Source: Streptomyces sp. C10-9-1 (GTDB lineage Bacteria > Actinomycetota > Actinomycetes > Streptomycetales > Streptomycetaceae). From it: 64,000 nt of DNA. Numbering within the stretch: position 1 is the stretch's first letter; every line of letters begins with the position of its first letter. The DNA lies in the NCBI RefSeq assembly GCF_024497955.1, contig NZ_JANHKP010000011.1, forward strand, positions 124,001 through 188,000. The letters are read 5' to 3'. The position numbers and the translations under genes are program-made. The notes under the pieces are model-generated. The model saw only the letters and a program-made list of their open reading frames with translations, was not told the origin of the DNA and did not search any database. This document shows, in pieces, positions 1-8,096 of this stretch.

Positions 1-633
1 CAGACGCTCGCCCTGGTCGGCGCCTCGGGCGCCGGCAAGTCGACCTGCGCCCACCTCATCGCACGCTTCTGGGACCCGTCCGACGGCACGGTGCGGCTCG
101 TGGGGGCCGACGGGCAGGCCGTCGACCTGCGGGACGTGGACGATGCCGAACTCCGCAGGGCCGTGGCACTGGTGGGACAGGAGGCACCGCTCTTCCACGG
201 CACCCTCGCCGAGAACCTGCGGCTCGCCGCCCCCGAGGCCGACGACGAGCTCCTCACCGAGACGGCCCGCCGGTGCGGGGTGGACCGGATCGCCGCGCTG
301 AGCACCCTGCTCGGCGAGCGCGGCTCCACCGTCTCCGGAGGCCAGCGGGCCCGCATCGCCCTTGCCCGCGCGCTGCTGGTGCGGCCGAGGGTCCTCGTCC
401 TGGACGAGTCCACCGCCCACCTGGACAACGCCAGCGACGCCCGGCTCGCCGCCGCGCTGCACCAGGAAGGCCGTACGACCATCGTCATCGCCCACCGCCG
501 CGCCACCGTCCGGAGGGCCGACCGCATCGCCGTCCTCGAAGCCGGACGCATCGTGGAGGAGGGGACCTGGGAGGAGCTCACCGGCCGCCCCGGCAGCGCG
601 CTCAACCGCAGCCTCGCCGAAACCGCTCCCTGA
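1..633 (+). CDS. ABC transporter ATP-binding domain, 5' truncated by window
   Basis: This is the C-terminal nucleotide-binding domain of an ABC exporter-type protein; the reading frame is open from base 1, so the membrane part lies outside the window. Visible in order are the Walker A GASGAGKST (residues about 8-16), a Q-loop VGQEAPLFHGT, the signature STVSGGQRARIALARA, Walker B VLVLDES, and the switch histidine IVIAHR. The arrangement QEAPLFHGTLAENL with a short linker is typical of half-size exporters fused to a transmembrane domain (CydC, MsbA or siderophore-exporter types), in which ATP hydrolysis drives transport. The substrate cannot be told from this fragment. It converges on the M56 peptidase gene, with 34 bases between the stops. 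Confidence 0.9.
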   Translation, partial: QTLALVGASGAGKSTCAHLIARFWDPSDGTVRLVGADGQAVDLRDVDDAELRRAVALVGQEAPLFHGTLAENLRLAAPEADDELLTETARRCGVDRIAALSTLLGERGSTVSGGQRARIALARALLVRPRVLVLDESTAHLDNASDARLAAALHQEGRTTIVIAHRRATVRRADRIAVLEAGRIVEEGTWEELTGRPGSALNRSLAETAP

Positions 634-667
634 GGCCGCGGGCCGTGCCGCGGTCCGCGGGGACGCG

Positions 668-1579
668 TCAGACGCCGGGAGGGCAGGCGACCAGCAGGGG
701 AAGCAGCGGGACGGCCAGGGCGACCGCGGCCACCGAACCGCGGAGTGCCGGGTGGGTGGCACGGCGCGGGCCGAGGATGCGCCGGATGCGGAGGAGGGCC
801 GTCGCACCGCCGGCGCCGAACGCGCCCTTCGGGGTCCGGCCTGCCGCCATGGCGTACATCGCGGTCGCCAGGGCCTCGTGCGAGTGGCTCCGCAGTGTGC
901 GGTCGTCCGCGATCATCTCCAGCAGTACAGCCGTCTCCTCCCGCGTCCGGCGTGCGAGCGGCAGCCAGGGGAAGACGGTGGCGAACGCCTCCGCTGCGGC
1001 GACGACCAGATGGTGGCGGCCGACGACGTGCGCCCGCTCGTGTGCGAGGACGGCGTCGAGCTGTTCCTCCGTGAGCAGCCGCACGGCCGCGTCGCTGACC
1101 ACGATGCGGGAGCGGAGACCCGGCAGGCAGTACGCCGCGGGGGTGCCGTGCGCCAGCACGGTGGCCCGCAGGCGGTCGGAGCGCACTCCCACCTTGTCGA
1201 GCCGGTCACGGTGCCGAGCGCGTGCCAGCCCTGCCCGGGCGAGGTGGAAGAGGAAGGCGCCGACGACCGCGGTGACGACGGAGAGGGGCATCGCCAGGGC
1301 CGGTCCGCCGGCGGTGGTCGGGTCCGGCACGGCGGGGGTTCCCGCGCCGAGGCCGCAGGCGTGCAGCAGGCCCAGGAGTCCGGCGTGCAGATGCCCGGTC
1401 GGAGCGGCCAGCTGGGAGGCCGCAAGCACGGTCGCGAGCGTGAACGACGCCAAGAGGGCGAACCACACGGCCGCTCCGAGGGCCGGTACCCGGTGGCGCC
1501 ATGCGCCGCGTATCACCAGGCGCGGCGCGGCGACGCCCACGACGGCCGCGTATCCCAGGAGGACGGGGGCCGCGTTCAC
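668..1579 (-). CDS. M56 (BlaR1-like) membrane metallopeptidase
   Basis: A 303-residue integral membrane protein with the zinc metallopeptidase motif HERAH (in AVLAHERAHVVGRHH) and several hydrophobic segments at the N-terminus and one near the C-terminal end. M56 peptidases of the BlaR1/MecR1 class sense a cell-envelope signal and trigger cleavage of a partner BlaI-type repressor. The penicillin-binding sensor domain of BlaR1 is absent, as in most short actinobacterial M56 proteins, so the signal is unknown. The GTG start overlaps the stop of the upstream blaI-like gene in a GTGA tetranucleotide, indicating translational coupling and a two-gene operon. Function as sensor protease is inferred from family and pairing. 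Confidence 0.88.
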   Translation of the reverse strand: MNAAPVLLGYAAVVGVAAPRLVIRGAWRHRVPALGAAVWFALLASFTLATVLAASQLAAPTGHLHAGLLGLLHACGLGAGTPAVPDPTTAGGPALAMPLSVVTAVVGAFLFHLARAGLARARHRDRLDKVGVRSDRLRATVLAHGTPAAYCLPGLRSRIVVSDAAVRLLTEEQLDAVLAHERAHVVGRHHLVVAAAEAFATVFPWLPLARRTREETAVLLEMIADDRTLRSHSHEALATAMYAMAAGRTPKGAFGAGGATALLRIRRILGPRRATHPALRGSVAAVALAVPLLPLLVACPPGV

Positions 1580-1944
1580 TGCTTCGCCCGTCGTCCGACG
1601 TCCCGCAGGGCCTTCCGGAGCGCCGCGATCTCGTCGTCGTCGAGGTTCTCCACGAACCGCATGAGAGCGGCGGGCCGGTCCTCGCTGGCTTCGAGGCCGT
1701 CCTCCATGAGCGCGGCCGAGTACGCCTCACGGGATGCGGCGGCCTTGTACAGCCAGATCCGGCCGCTCCTGGCCCGTGTGAGGTGGCCCTTGTGGAAGAG
1801 GATGGTCGTCACCGTGGTCACGGTGGTGTAGGCGGCGTCCCGGTGCAGGTTGATGTCGTCGACGACCTCGCGCACGGTGGCGGGGCGGTTCCATCTCCAG
1901 AAGCGGTCCATGATCTCCGCCTCGAGTTGCCCCAGCCGGCGCAT
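1576..1944 (-). CDS. BlaI/MecI/CopY-family transcriptional repressor
   Basis: A 122-residue winged-helix repressor, MRRLGQLEAEIMDRFWRW at the N-terminus followed by the characteristic TVREVVDDIN and TTVTTVTTILFHKGHL recognition region and a C-terminal dimer helix ending ALRDVGRRAKQ. I chose the ATG at 1944 because it sits 7 bases after GAGAGGAA on the minus strand and matches the usual BlaI N-terminus; a GTG at 1971 would add nine residues. It is the first gene of an operon with the M56 protease. Family members repress their own operon and a target gene until cleaved; the target here is not evident, although the ABC exporter on the other side of the peptidase is a possibility. Confidence 0.9.
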   Translation of the reverse strand: MRRLGQLEAEIMDRFWRWNRPATVREVVDDINLHRDAAYTTVTTVTTILFHKGHLTRARSGRIWLYKAAASREAYSAALMEDGLEASEDRPAALMRFVENLDDDEIAALRKALRDVGRRAKQ

Positions 1945-2261
1945 CGCCCGTTCCTCTCCGCTGATCCGCACTCCGTTTCATACTAGACGGGCGTTCAGGG
2001 CGTGTTCCGCGCGCGACGGCCCGCGTGGTTCCCGGGGCGGGGGCAGGCGCTCCCCCTCGCCGCCCGCCACGCAACGGCGCCGCTCCGCGGGGGCGCGTCC
2101 CTCCGCGCCGCCAACGGCCGCCACGGACGTGCCGGTGACGGCCGTGGCGGCCGGGCCGGGAGGACGCGCCCCGGGCGGCCGTGCCCCGCCACCGCGCCGG
2201 GCCCTCTCCGGCAGGTCCCGCCTGGCCCGGCGGGCGGACGGCGCCCTGTGCCCGCCACGGC
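1945..2261 (-). promoter_or_regulatory. Leader and probable promoter of the blaI-M56 operon, then non-coding
   Basis: The minus strand carries TAGTAT (1980-1985) as a plausible -10 element about 40 bases before the BlaI ATG. A BlaI operator core (TACT or AGTA half sites) may be represented by CTAGTATGA, but no second half site is clear. The remaining bases to the DUF1015 stop are very GC-rich and I see no gene in them. Confidence 0.35.
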
Positions 2262-3494
2262 CTAGGCGCGCGGCAGGACCCTCATGACCAGGCCGACGGC
2301 GGGCTTCGGGCCGAACGAGGTGGACTTGCGGGGCAGCAGAACGCCCTGCTCGGCGAGGTCCCGTATCCCGTTCTCGGTGGGAGTCGGCAGGAGTACGGCG
2401 GTGCCGGTGCCCTGGCGGGCCACGGCTGCGACGGCCCGGTCGGCGTCGTGCACGTGGACCACTGCGCCGGGCAGGTCGGGAACGGACCAGCAGCGGGTGA
2501 TGAGGAGCCGGTCGGTGACGGCTGCGGGCTCCCCGTGCCACTGATCCGGCAGTCCCGCCAACGCCTCGGACAGCGCCGACGGCTGCGGGTCCGTCACGCT
2601 CCAGGCACCTCCCTCTCCGGCGAGCACCAGTTCGCCGGGCCGGGGCAGCCGCGGCCCGGACGGAAGCGACCGGACGCGTGCGACGCCGCCCGCCGCTCGC
2701 GCGGCCTTCGCCGCGTCCAGACCCGGCAGGAGCCGGTGGATCGGCCTCAGCCGCAGCGGGGTGGAGGCCGAGTCCACGAGCAGCACCAGGTTGCGCAGCC
2801 AGGGGAGGCCCCCGGGCCGGCGGCTGAGCCGCCGGGCCGCCGCGAGGCGGTGGTGGCCGTCCGCGAGGAGCGGGATCCGGCCTGCGCCGAGGCCGGAGGT
2901 CAGCACCTCCTGGTCGGCGGGGTCGGCGCACCGCCACAGGTGGTGCGTGAGGCCACCCAGCCGGACGGCGGCGACGCGGCGGTGTTCGGCGGCCCACTCC
3001 GCGAGGCGGCGCCCGGCCGCCTCGTCGGAGCGGTGGGTGAGCAGCAGCGGCTCCAGCTGGGCTCGCAGGCCGTTCAGGTGGGCGGCGCGCTGCCGTACGA
3101 CGTGCTCCTGCACGTCCTCGTGCGGGAGGACGGGACCTGCGTGGGCCCCGGCGACGGCGAGTTCGCCGATGATGCCGCGCTGCAGGAGGCGCGGGCCGAG
3201 CCGCTGTTCGTAGACGTACAGCGAGGGCTCGGGGTCCCGGCGCAGCACGCCGCGCTCCAGCCAGCGGGCCAGCTGCCCGGCGGCGTCCCGGGGGGCGGGC
3301 GAGTAGAGCAGGCGGGCTATGTGGTGGGGCCGGGCTCGCTGCGCGCGGGCGTGCGCGGGACTCATGTCGTCGTGCGGGGGACTGAGTACGGCGGACAACT
3401 GGCCGGCCTGTGCCGGGTCGTAGCGTACGGCGCGGAACGGAAGGAGCCGCACGCAGGCGCGGGCCTTCCACGAGGGGACGGTCGTCACGTTCAC
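2262..3494 (-). CDS. DUF1015-family protein (ParB-like fold, possible serine kinase)
   Basis: A 410-residue soluble protein of the DUF1015 family. Recognisable points are the N-terminal LLPFRAVRYDP, the segment LSPPHDDMSP near residue 40, YVYEQRL near residue 95, and LADGHHRLAAARRL near residue 215, the hallmark of the family. The GHHR motif resembles the phosphate-binding motif of ParB/SerK-type nucleotidases; free-serine kinases of that superfamily make O-phosphoserine. That link is from family knowledge and is not proven for this protein. It lies immediately downstream of the MFS gene on the same strand, separated by a strong hairpin. Start: the GTG at 3494 has a poor ribosome site, and the GTG at 3488 is an alternative. 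Together with the upstream PLP enzyme it may supply or handle a phosphoserine-derived amino acid. Confidence 0.75.
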   Translation of the reverse strand: MNVTTVPSWKARACVRLLPFRAVRYDPAQAGQLSAVLSPPHDDMSPAHARAQRARPHHIARLLYSPAPRDAAGQLARWLERGVLRRDPEPSLYVYEQRLGPRLLQRGIIGELAVAGAHAGPVLPHEDVQEHVVRQRAAHLNGLRAQLEPLLLTHRSDEAAGRRLAEWAAEHRRVAAVRLGGLTHHLWRCADPADQEVLTSGLGAGRIPLLADGHHRLAAARRLSRRPGGLPWLRNLVLLVDSASTPLRLRPIHRLLPGLDAAKAARAAGGVARVRSLPSGPRLPRPGELVLAGEGGAWSVTDPQPSALSEALAGLPDQWHGEPAAVTDRLLITRCWSVPDLPGAVVHVHDADRAVAAVARQGTGTAVLLPTPTENGIRDLAEQGVLLPRKSTSFGPKPAVGLVMRVLPRA

Positions 3495-3518
3495 TCCCGA
3501 AAGTGGGCACGGCGGTAC

Positions 3519-3548
3519 GGGGGCGGGCGCCTCCGGGCGCCCGCCCCC
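3519..3548 (-). terminator. Strong GC hairpin between MFS and DUF1015 genes
   Basis: A perfect 12-bp inverted repeat (GGGGGCGGGCGC and its complement) with a 6-base loop lies 15 bases after the MFS stop. It has no T-tract, as is usual for streptomycete terminators. It may attenuate rather than end transcription into the DUF1015 gene. Confidence 0.6.
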
Positions 3549-3563
3549 GCCGCGGGTGTCAGG

Positions 3564-4859
3564 TCAGGCGGTCACGGGCTTCGGCCGGGCTCCGGTGTGC
3601 GGTGCGGCGAGCCGCCCGGTCCGGTGCAGCCCGTAGAGGGCGGCGGTGCACACCAGGCCGAGCGCGGTCAGCGCCAGCCAGGGCAGCGCGGACAGCCCCG
3701 CTCCGCGGGCGGCGTCGAGAGCCGCACCGGTCAGCAGGTTGCCGAGGGTGATGCCGACTCCGCAGACGGTGTTGTAGAGGCCGTAGTGCGTGGCCACGAG
3801 CCGGTCGCCGGAGAGCCGGACGATGGTGTCCATCTCGAAGGGGTAGGCGATCATCGTGCCGACCGCGAGGAGGAGTGCCGAGAGCGTCGGCGGCACGCAG
3901 GCACGCAGCCACAGCCCGACGCCCTCGTCGGGCACGGGAACCGCCGCCGCGAGGAGCAGGGGCACGAAGGCCGTACCCATCGTGAGCAGCCCCCAGGTGA
4001 GGGCGCGTCCCGGCTCCATACGGGCCTTGCACCACGCGGTCACCCGCGTCTGGAACAGGATCGTGCTCAGCCCGGACACGGCGAACAGGACGGCGACGCC
4101 TGCCGTGCCGGACGCGTCCTCGCCGCCGAGTCGCCGCACCTCCAGGGGGAGCGCCAGGTACACCTGGAAGGACATGACGTACGAGCCGATCATGGCCACG
4201 GAGAAGAGCAGGAACGGGCGGTTGGCGAGGATGCCGCGCCACTCGGCGAGCACGCTCGGCCCGTCCTTCTGCTTCGTCTCCTTGGCCCGGCGGGCCGGGA
4301 GGGCGCGGATCTGCACCGCGCTCAGGACGGCGAAGGTGCCGGCCGCGACGAGGCAGGTGACGCGGAAGTCGACCCCGGTCAGCACCATGCCCACGAGCGG
4401 CCCGAGCAGGATGCCCGCCTGGTAGAAGACGTTGAAGAGCGCGAACGCCTCCACCCGGCGCTCGCCCGCGTCGGCGGCGAGGTAGGCGCGGGTGGCCGGG
4501 TTGAACAGGGCGCCGGCGAGGCCCGTGGCCGCGGAGGCGGCGATCAGGGCGGGTACGGAGTCCACCAGGCCCAGGGTGGCGAACCCGGCCGTGCGCAGGA
4601 CGAGTCCGGCGATGATCATCGGCTTGTAGCCGAGCCGGTCGGCGAGGGTGCCGCCGACCAGGAACATGCCCTGCTGGCTGAAGTTGCGTACCCCGAGGAT
4701 GAGCCCGACCAGCCAGCCGGCGAGCCCGAGGGGTCCTGCCAGGTGGGTGGCCAGGTAGGGCATGAGCATGTAGAAGCCCAGGTTGATGGTGAACTGGTTC
4801 ACCATCAGCAGCCGTACGCTGCGTTCGTAGGAGCGGAAATCGGAGAAAGTCCCCTTCAT
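3564..4859 (-). CDS. MFS transporter (12-TM efflux type)
   Basis: A 431-residue major facilitator protein. The first helix begins LLMVNQFTINLGFYMLMPYL, and the cytoplasmic loop 2-3 motif appears as GGTLADRLGYKP near residue 75. About twelve hydrophobic segments follow, with a charged central loop ARRAKETKQKDGPSV separating two halves near residue 200. The ATG overlaps the stop of the PLP-enzyme gene in TGATG, so the two are translationally coupled. MFS proteins in such pairs usually export the small product of the partner enzyme; substrate is not known. The tail ends KPVTA just before a hairpin. Confidence 0.88.
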   Translation of the reverse strand: MKGTFSDFRSYERSVRLLMVNQFTINLGFYMLMPYLATHLAGPLGLAGWLVGLILGVRNFSQQGMFLVGGTLADRLGYKPMIIAGLVLRTAGFATLGLVDSVPALIAASAATGLAGALFNPATRAYLAADAGERRVEAFALFNVFYQAGILLGPLVGMVLTGVDFRVTCLVAAGTFAVLSAVQIRALPARRAKETKQKDGPSVLAEWRGILANRPFLLFSVAMIGSYVMSFQVYLALPLEVRRLGGEDASGTAGVAVLFAVSGLSTILFQTRVTAWCKARMEPGRALTWGLLTMGTAFVPLLLAAAVPVPDEGVGLWLRACVPPTLSALLLAVGTMIAYPFEMDTIVRLSGDRLVATHYGLYNTVCGVGITLGNLLTGAALDAARGAGLSALPWLALTALGLVCTAALYGLHRTGRLAAPHTGARPKPVTA

Positions 4860-5989
4860 CAGGCCTGCTCCTCCGCTGCCTCCGCCGGCCCGGGGACGTC
4901 GGATGCGTCCTCCCGGCCCAGGGTGAGGGGGTCGACGACGGTGGTGCAGCGGGTCCAGCGGAGCACCTCCTTCTCGTCCAGGCGGCCCAGGACCTCCGGT
5001 TCGGGCGCGGGCGGGCCGTCGAGGAGGCCGTGGGCGGCGCAGTAGTCGTCGTCGTACACGGTGCCGAGGTAGCGCTGCGGCCCGTCGGGGAAGATCGTCG
5101 CGATCCGGGTCTCCCGGGGGAGCGACCGGGCGAGCCAGCCGGAGACGAGGGCGACGGCGCCGACGCTCCACCCGCCCGTGGCGTAGTGCGAGGTGGCGAG
5201 CTGCCGGCAGGTCCACACCGCCTCGCTCGGCGCGACCCAGTGCACCTCGTCGAAGCGGTCGTAGGCGACGTTGCGCGGGTAGATGCTGGATCCGAGTCCG
5301 CGCATCAGCCGCGGCCGGGCCGGCTGGCCGAAGATCGTCGAACCGATGGTGTCGACGCCGACCAGGGTCAGGTCCGGATAGAGCTGCCGCAGGACGCGGG
5401 AGACGCCCGCCGAGTGCCCACCGGTGCCCACGCTGCACACCAGCACGTCGATGTGGCCCATGTCGGCGGCCAGTTCGAGGGCGAGCGGGGTGTACGCGGT
5501 GGTGTTGTCGGGATTGTTGTACTGGTCCGGGCACCAGGAGCCGGGGTGCTGCTCCAGGAGCTGGGAGACCCGGTCCCGGCGGGCCTGCTGCCAGCCCCCC
5601 GTGGGGTGCGGCTCGGAGACCACGTTGACCCGGACTCCGTACGCGGACAGCAGCCGCGTCATGGAACTCTCCAGCCCCGGGTCGGTGACCAGGGTGACGG
5701 GGTGTCCGTAGACCATGCCGGCGAGGGCGAGGCCGAGGCCGAGCGTGCCGCTGGTGGACTCGATGATCCGTGCGCCGGGGCGCAGGTCGCCGCGGGCGCG
5801 GGCCCGTTCGACCATGTGGAGGCCCGGGCGGTCCTTGATGCCCCCGGGGTTGAAGCCCTCCAGTTTCGCCCAGAACCCGCGGCCGGTCGGGGCGAGCGGC
5901 TCCGAGACGTGGAGGAGGGGGGTGTTGCCCACCAGCCCGGGCAGGGCGGGTCGGGTAGGGGGTGTGACGTCGGTGGTGGGGGAGTGCAT
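4859..5989 (-). CDS. PLP-dependent cysteine-synthase-family enzyme
   Basis: A 376-residue fold-type II PLP enzyme. It shows NTPLLHVSEPL near residue 27, the Schiff-base lysine in NPGGIKDRPG (about residue 50), the substrate loop ESTSGTLGLGLALAG and the phosphate cradle VGTGGHSAG. The catalytic sequence differs from CysK (NPAGSVKDR) and resembles atypical members such as 2,3-diaminopropionate synthases (SbnA type) that use O-phosphoserine. That assignment is an inference. It is the first gene of a minus-strand cluster with a coupled MFS transporter and a DUF1015 protein, which fits production and export of a non-protein amino acid or sulfur compound. It has no N-terminal heme domain or CBS pair, unlike cystathionine beta-synthase. 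Confidence 0.85.
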   Translation of the reverse strand: MHSPTTDVTPPTRPALPGLVGNTPLLHVSEPLAPTGRGFWAKLEGFNPGGIKDRPGLHMVERARARGDLRPGARIIESTSGTLGLGLALAGMVYGHPVTLVTDPGLESSMTRLLSAYGVRVNVVSEPHPTGGWQQARRDRVSQLLEQHPGSWCPDQYNNPDNTTAYTPLALELAADMGHIDVLVCSVGTGGHSAGVSRVLRQLYPDLTLVGVDTIGSTIFGQPARPRLMRGLGSSIYPRNVAYDRFDEVHWVAPSEAVWTCRQLATSHYATGGWSVGAVALVSGWLARSLPRETRIATIFPDGPQRYLGTVYDDDYCAAHGLLDGPPAPEPEVLGRLDEKEVLRWTRCTTVVDPLTLGREDASDVPGPAEAAEEQA

Positions 5990-6070
5990 GGTCCGCTCTC
6001 GTTTCGGTGGTGGGCGTCAGGTACTCGTTCGGGAGGCGGCCGCGCCGTGCGGCCGGAGAACCGAACGGGT

Positions 6071-6463
6071 CTAGACGCGCCACCGGCAGACGCGGATCTG
6101 CGTCGAGCGGCCGGATTCCGCCGTCGGCGCCCGGCCGTTGGGCGGACTCGGGGCCCGGGACACGGAAGTGGCCGGGGCCTCCTCGCAGGACACGCGGACC
6201 TCACCGGCGTCCGGTGCGTGCCTCGTCGCGAGGTGGGTGTCGGCGGTGAGGCCCGGGGCGGTGCAGGAACCGGTGTGACCGCGATGAGGGTGCCGGGGGG
6301 AACGGTCCTCGGAGTGGTCGGTCCCGAAGGAGGCCGCGGCGGCGGTCCGCGTCCCGGCGTGGTGGTGCGCGGCTTCGCCGAGGGGGGTGAAGCAGAGCAC
6401 CGCCGCGAGCAGGAGGGCGTGGGCGACGGCGGCGAGCAGAGGGATACGGGGATGGCGGGGCAT
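6071..6463 (-). CDS. Small secreted histidine-rich protein, function unknown
   Basis: A 130-residue protein starting MPRHPRIPLLAAVAHALL, an N-terminal export signal followed by a histidine-rich stretch (HHHAGTR, then HSEDRSPRHPHRGHTG) and a basic C-terminus ending QIRVCRWRV. The ATG at 6463 was chosen because GGAGGAA stands seven bases upstream; longer in-frame extensions are low-complexity and lack such a site. Two cysteines (in GSCTAPG and VSCEEA) could form a disulfide outside the cell. Histidine clusters in small actinobacterial secreted proteins often go with metal handling, and a metal pump operon lies 2 kb away, but no direct evidence links them. Same strand and similar size as the next gene. 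Confidence 0.6.
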   Translation of the reverse strand: MPRHPRIPLLAAVAHALLLAAVLCFTPLGEAAHHHAGTRTAAAASFGTDHSEDRSPRHPHRGHTGSCTAPGLTADTHLATRHAPDAGEVRVSCEEAPATSVSRAPSPPNGRAPTAESGRSTQIRVCRWRV

Positions 6464-6609
6464 GGTTCCTCCGGGTGGCACGACTCCTCGGCTCCGTGGA
6501 GGAGCGGGAGGGACGGGCACCCGCGGCGGATCGCGGGCGTGGGGGCATGCGGGCCTTGTCCGCCGCGCGGGCGCGTGCGCGGTCGGCGGGGTCCGGGGGT
6601 GGGGGCGTA

Positions 6610-6999
6610 CTACACCCGGAGGACCGTCGAGGTTCTGGAGAAGGCCGGCCCCGACGCGACGGGCGTGGCCGTTCCGGTGCCGGCCGCGTCGCGGATTCCG
6701 GCGGCCCACGGCGCACGGGGCTGCGGCGAATATCCCGGCGCACCGGATACCGGTGCCCCTTCCGGTGTCCGTGGCGAGCATCCGTGCGTCGGTTCCGCCG
6801 AATCGTCCTCGCCGTCGGCTCCGCCCGTGGTGTGGGAGACGACGGACATGGGGGCGGGCGCGGCAAGGGCCGGCCCGTGCGGGTCTGCCCCGTGACCGGC
6901 CAGAAGGGCGAACAGCAGCCCGGCCAGGCCGAGTAGACGCCGTAGCCCCGCCGAAACGCGGGACCGCGGCGCACGCGAGCGCGGCTGGACCGTAATCAC
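6610..6999 (-). CDS. Small secreted or membrane-anchored protein, DUF6153-like
   Basis: A 129-residue protein with a hydrophobic export segment LRRLLGLAGLLFALLAGHG near residues 19-38, followed by HGPALAAPAPMSVVSHTT and an acidic/glycine stretch. The pattern LLALLxGHG plus SVxSH is what I associate with streptomycete DUF6153-type small envelope proteins; I state that with modest confidence. The start is a GTG at 6999, with AGAGGCGG about 13 bases upstream. It precedes the other small secreted gene on the same strand with a 146-base gap, so both may be in one transcript. No enzymatic motif was seen. Confidence 0.55.
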   Translation of the reverse strand: MITVQPRSRAPRSRVSAGLRRLLGLAGLLFALLAGHGADPHGPALAAPAPMSVVSHTTGGADGEDDSAEPTHGCSPRTPEGAPVSGAPGYSPQPRAPWAAGIRDAAGTGTATPVASGPAFSRTSTVLRV

Positions 7000-7524
7000 G
7001 CCGTTATGTTAGCCGCCTCTTGGAGTGAATTCGAGTTCCCTCCGGAACGTGGCGCGAATAAGTCGTGCGGGCGCTCGGTTGATTGTCTGGTTTGGAAGGG
7101 TCGGTCATAGTCTTTACTAAGAAGCTAAAAAATAAATACACCCCTCAACCACGCCCATGCGGCACGAGCCGGGTGCGGCCCCGGACCCGCCGTCCGGTCC
7201 GCGGGCCGGACAGCGTCGGAGCGCGCCGGTGGCGGCCGTCCGCCGGAGGGCCGGGGCCGCGGCAGCGGTCCCCCGCTCCCGCGCGACGGCAGGCGCCTTC
7301 CCGGTCCCGCCCGGTCGGGGGTGAGTGCTTTCGTCCTCGCCGCCGGCGGCTGCGCCTTTCTGCCGGCGGTCACCGGGTCCGCAGGGCTTCGCCGCTGCGG
7401 CCGTCCGCGGTTCCGCTCCCTTCCTTCGGGGTGCGGGGTCCGCCGGGTTCGGCCTCGGCGTCCCGGTCGGGCGGCCGGTGCGGACGTGAGGGACCGGGGC
7501 CGGGGCGTCGTCTCTGGCGCAGCG
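7000..7524. other. Non-coding stretch with an AT-rich patch
   Basis: No gene recognised. Bases about 7104-7142 are strikingly A/T-rich for this genome (runs such as GCTAAAAAATAAATACA). On the minus strand this patch lies about 100 bases upstream of the small secreted gene at 6999 and could hold its promoter region. The rest is GC-rich without coding character. Confidence 0.4.
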
Positions 7525-8049
7525 TCAGGCGGGAGGGCGCGGTGCCCGGCCGGGTCTCCCGCCTGACGCGCGGCGCCAGCCGATGCGCACGCCCCGCATG
7601 AAGGGCATGCCGCTGCGGGCGATCGACTCGTGGCGGACCTGCGTGCCGGGCTTGGGTGCGTGGAAGATCTGTCCGTTGCCTGCGTAGAAGCCGACATGGC
7701 TCTGGTCTCCGCGCACGACGACGAGGTCGCCGGGCTTCAGCGCGGCGAGGGGGTCGATGCGCGTGCCGGCGCCGGCCTGCCCCTGGGGGGTGCGCGGTAT
7801 CGCCACGCCGGTCTGCCGGTACGCCCAGGACGTCAGGCCGGAGCAGCCGAACGAGGACGGGCCGCTCGCGCCCCAGACGCAGGGCATGCCGACCCGGCTC
7901 CTGGCGGCGGCGAACGCGGCGGCGGCCCGCTCGGAGGTGCTCGCCTCGGTCCCCGGGGCGGCCCGCGCGCCCGGGGCCACAGCCGCCGCGGTGCCGGCGG
8001 CGCCGCGTCGGGTGCCGGGTCGGCCGCTGCGGCCGGAGCGGCGCCGCAC
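7525..8049 (-). CDS. NlpC/P60 cell-wall hydrolase domain protein, short
   Basis: A 174-residue protein whose last 120 residues form an NlpC/P60 gamma-D-glutamyl-diaminopimelate endopeptidase domain. Visible are VGMPCVWGASGPSSFGCSGL with the nucleophile cysteine, the PGDLVVV turn, and the catalytic histidine in HVGFYAGNGQIFHAP. In most relatives the cysteine is preceded by aspartate (DCSGL); here it is glycine. The N-terminus (RRRSGRSGRPGTRRGAAG) is not a good signal peptide and the usual coiled-coil domain is missing, so the gene may be decayed or start elsewhere. The GTG at 8049 is the only likely start after an AGGAG at about 8069-8073. It follows the ArsR gene by 47 bases. Confidence 0.65.
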   Translation of the reverse strand: MRRRSGRSGRPGTRRGAAGTAAAVAPGARAAPGTEASTSERAAAAFAAARSRVGMPCVWGASGPSSFGCSGLTSWAYRQTGVAIPRTPQGQAGAGTRIDPLAALKPGDLVVVRGDQSHVGFYAGNGQIFHAPKPGTQVRHESIARSGMPFMRGVRIGWRRASGGRPGRAPRPPA

Positions 8050-8096
8050 GGTGTCGGTGTCCGGTCGGCTCCTGCCGCGGCGGACCCGGGCTCAGG

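Noticed and set aside
273..1831. Very long plus-strand frames over the BlaI/M56 region
   Set aside because: They are high-GC shadows of the minus-strand genes; composition is Arg/Pro-rich and no family motif or ribosome site occurs.
2181..5045. A 954-codon plus-strand frame
   Set aside because: It mirrors the DUF1015 and MFS genes on the other strand and has no domain.
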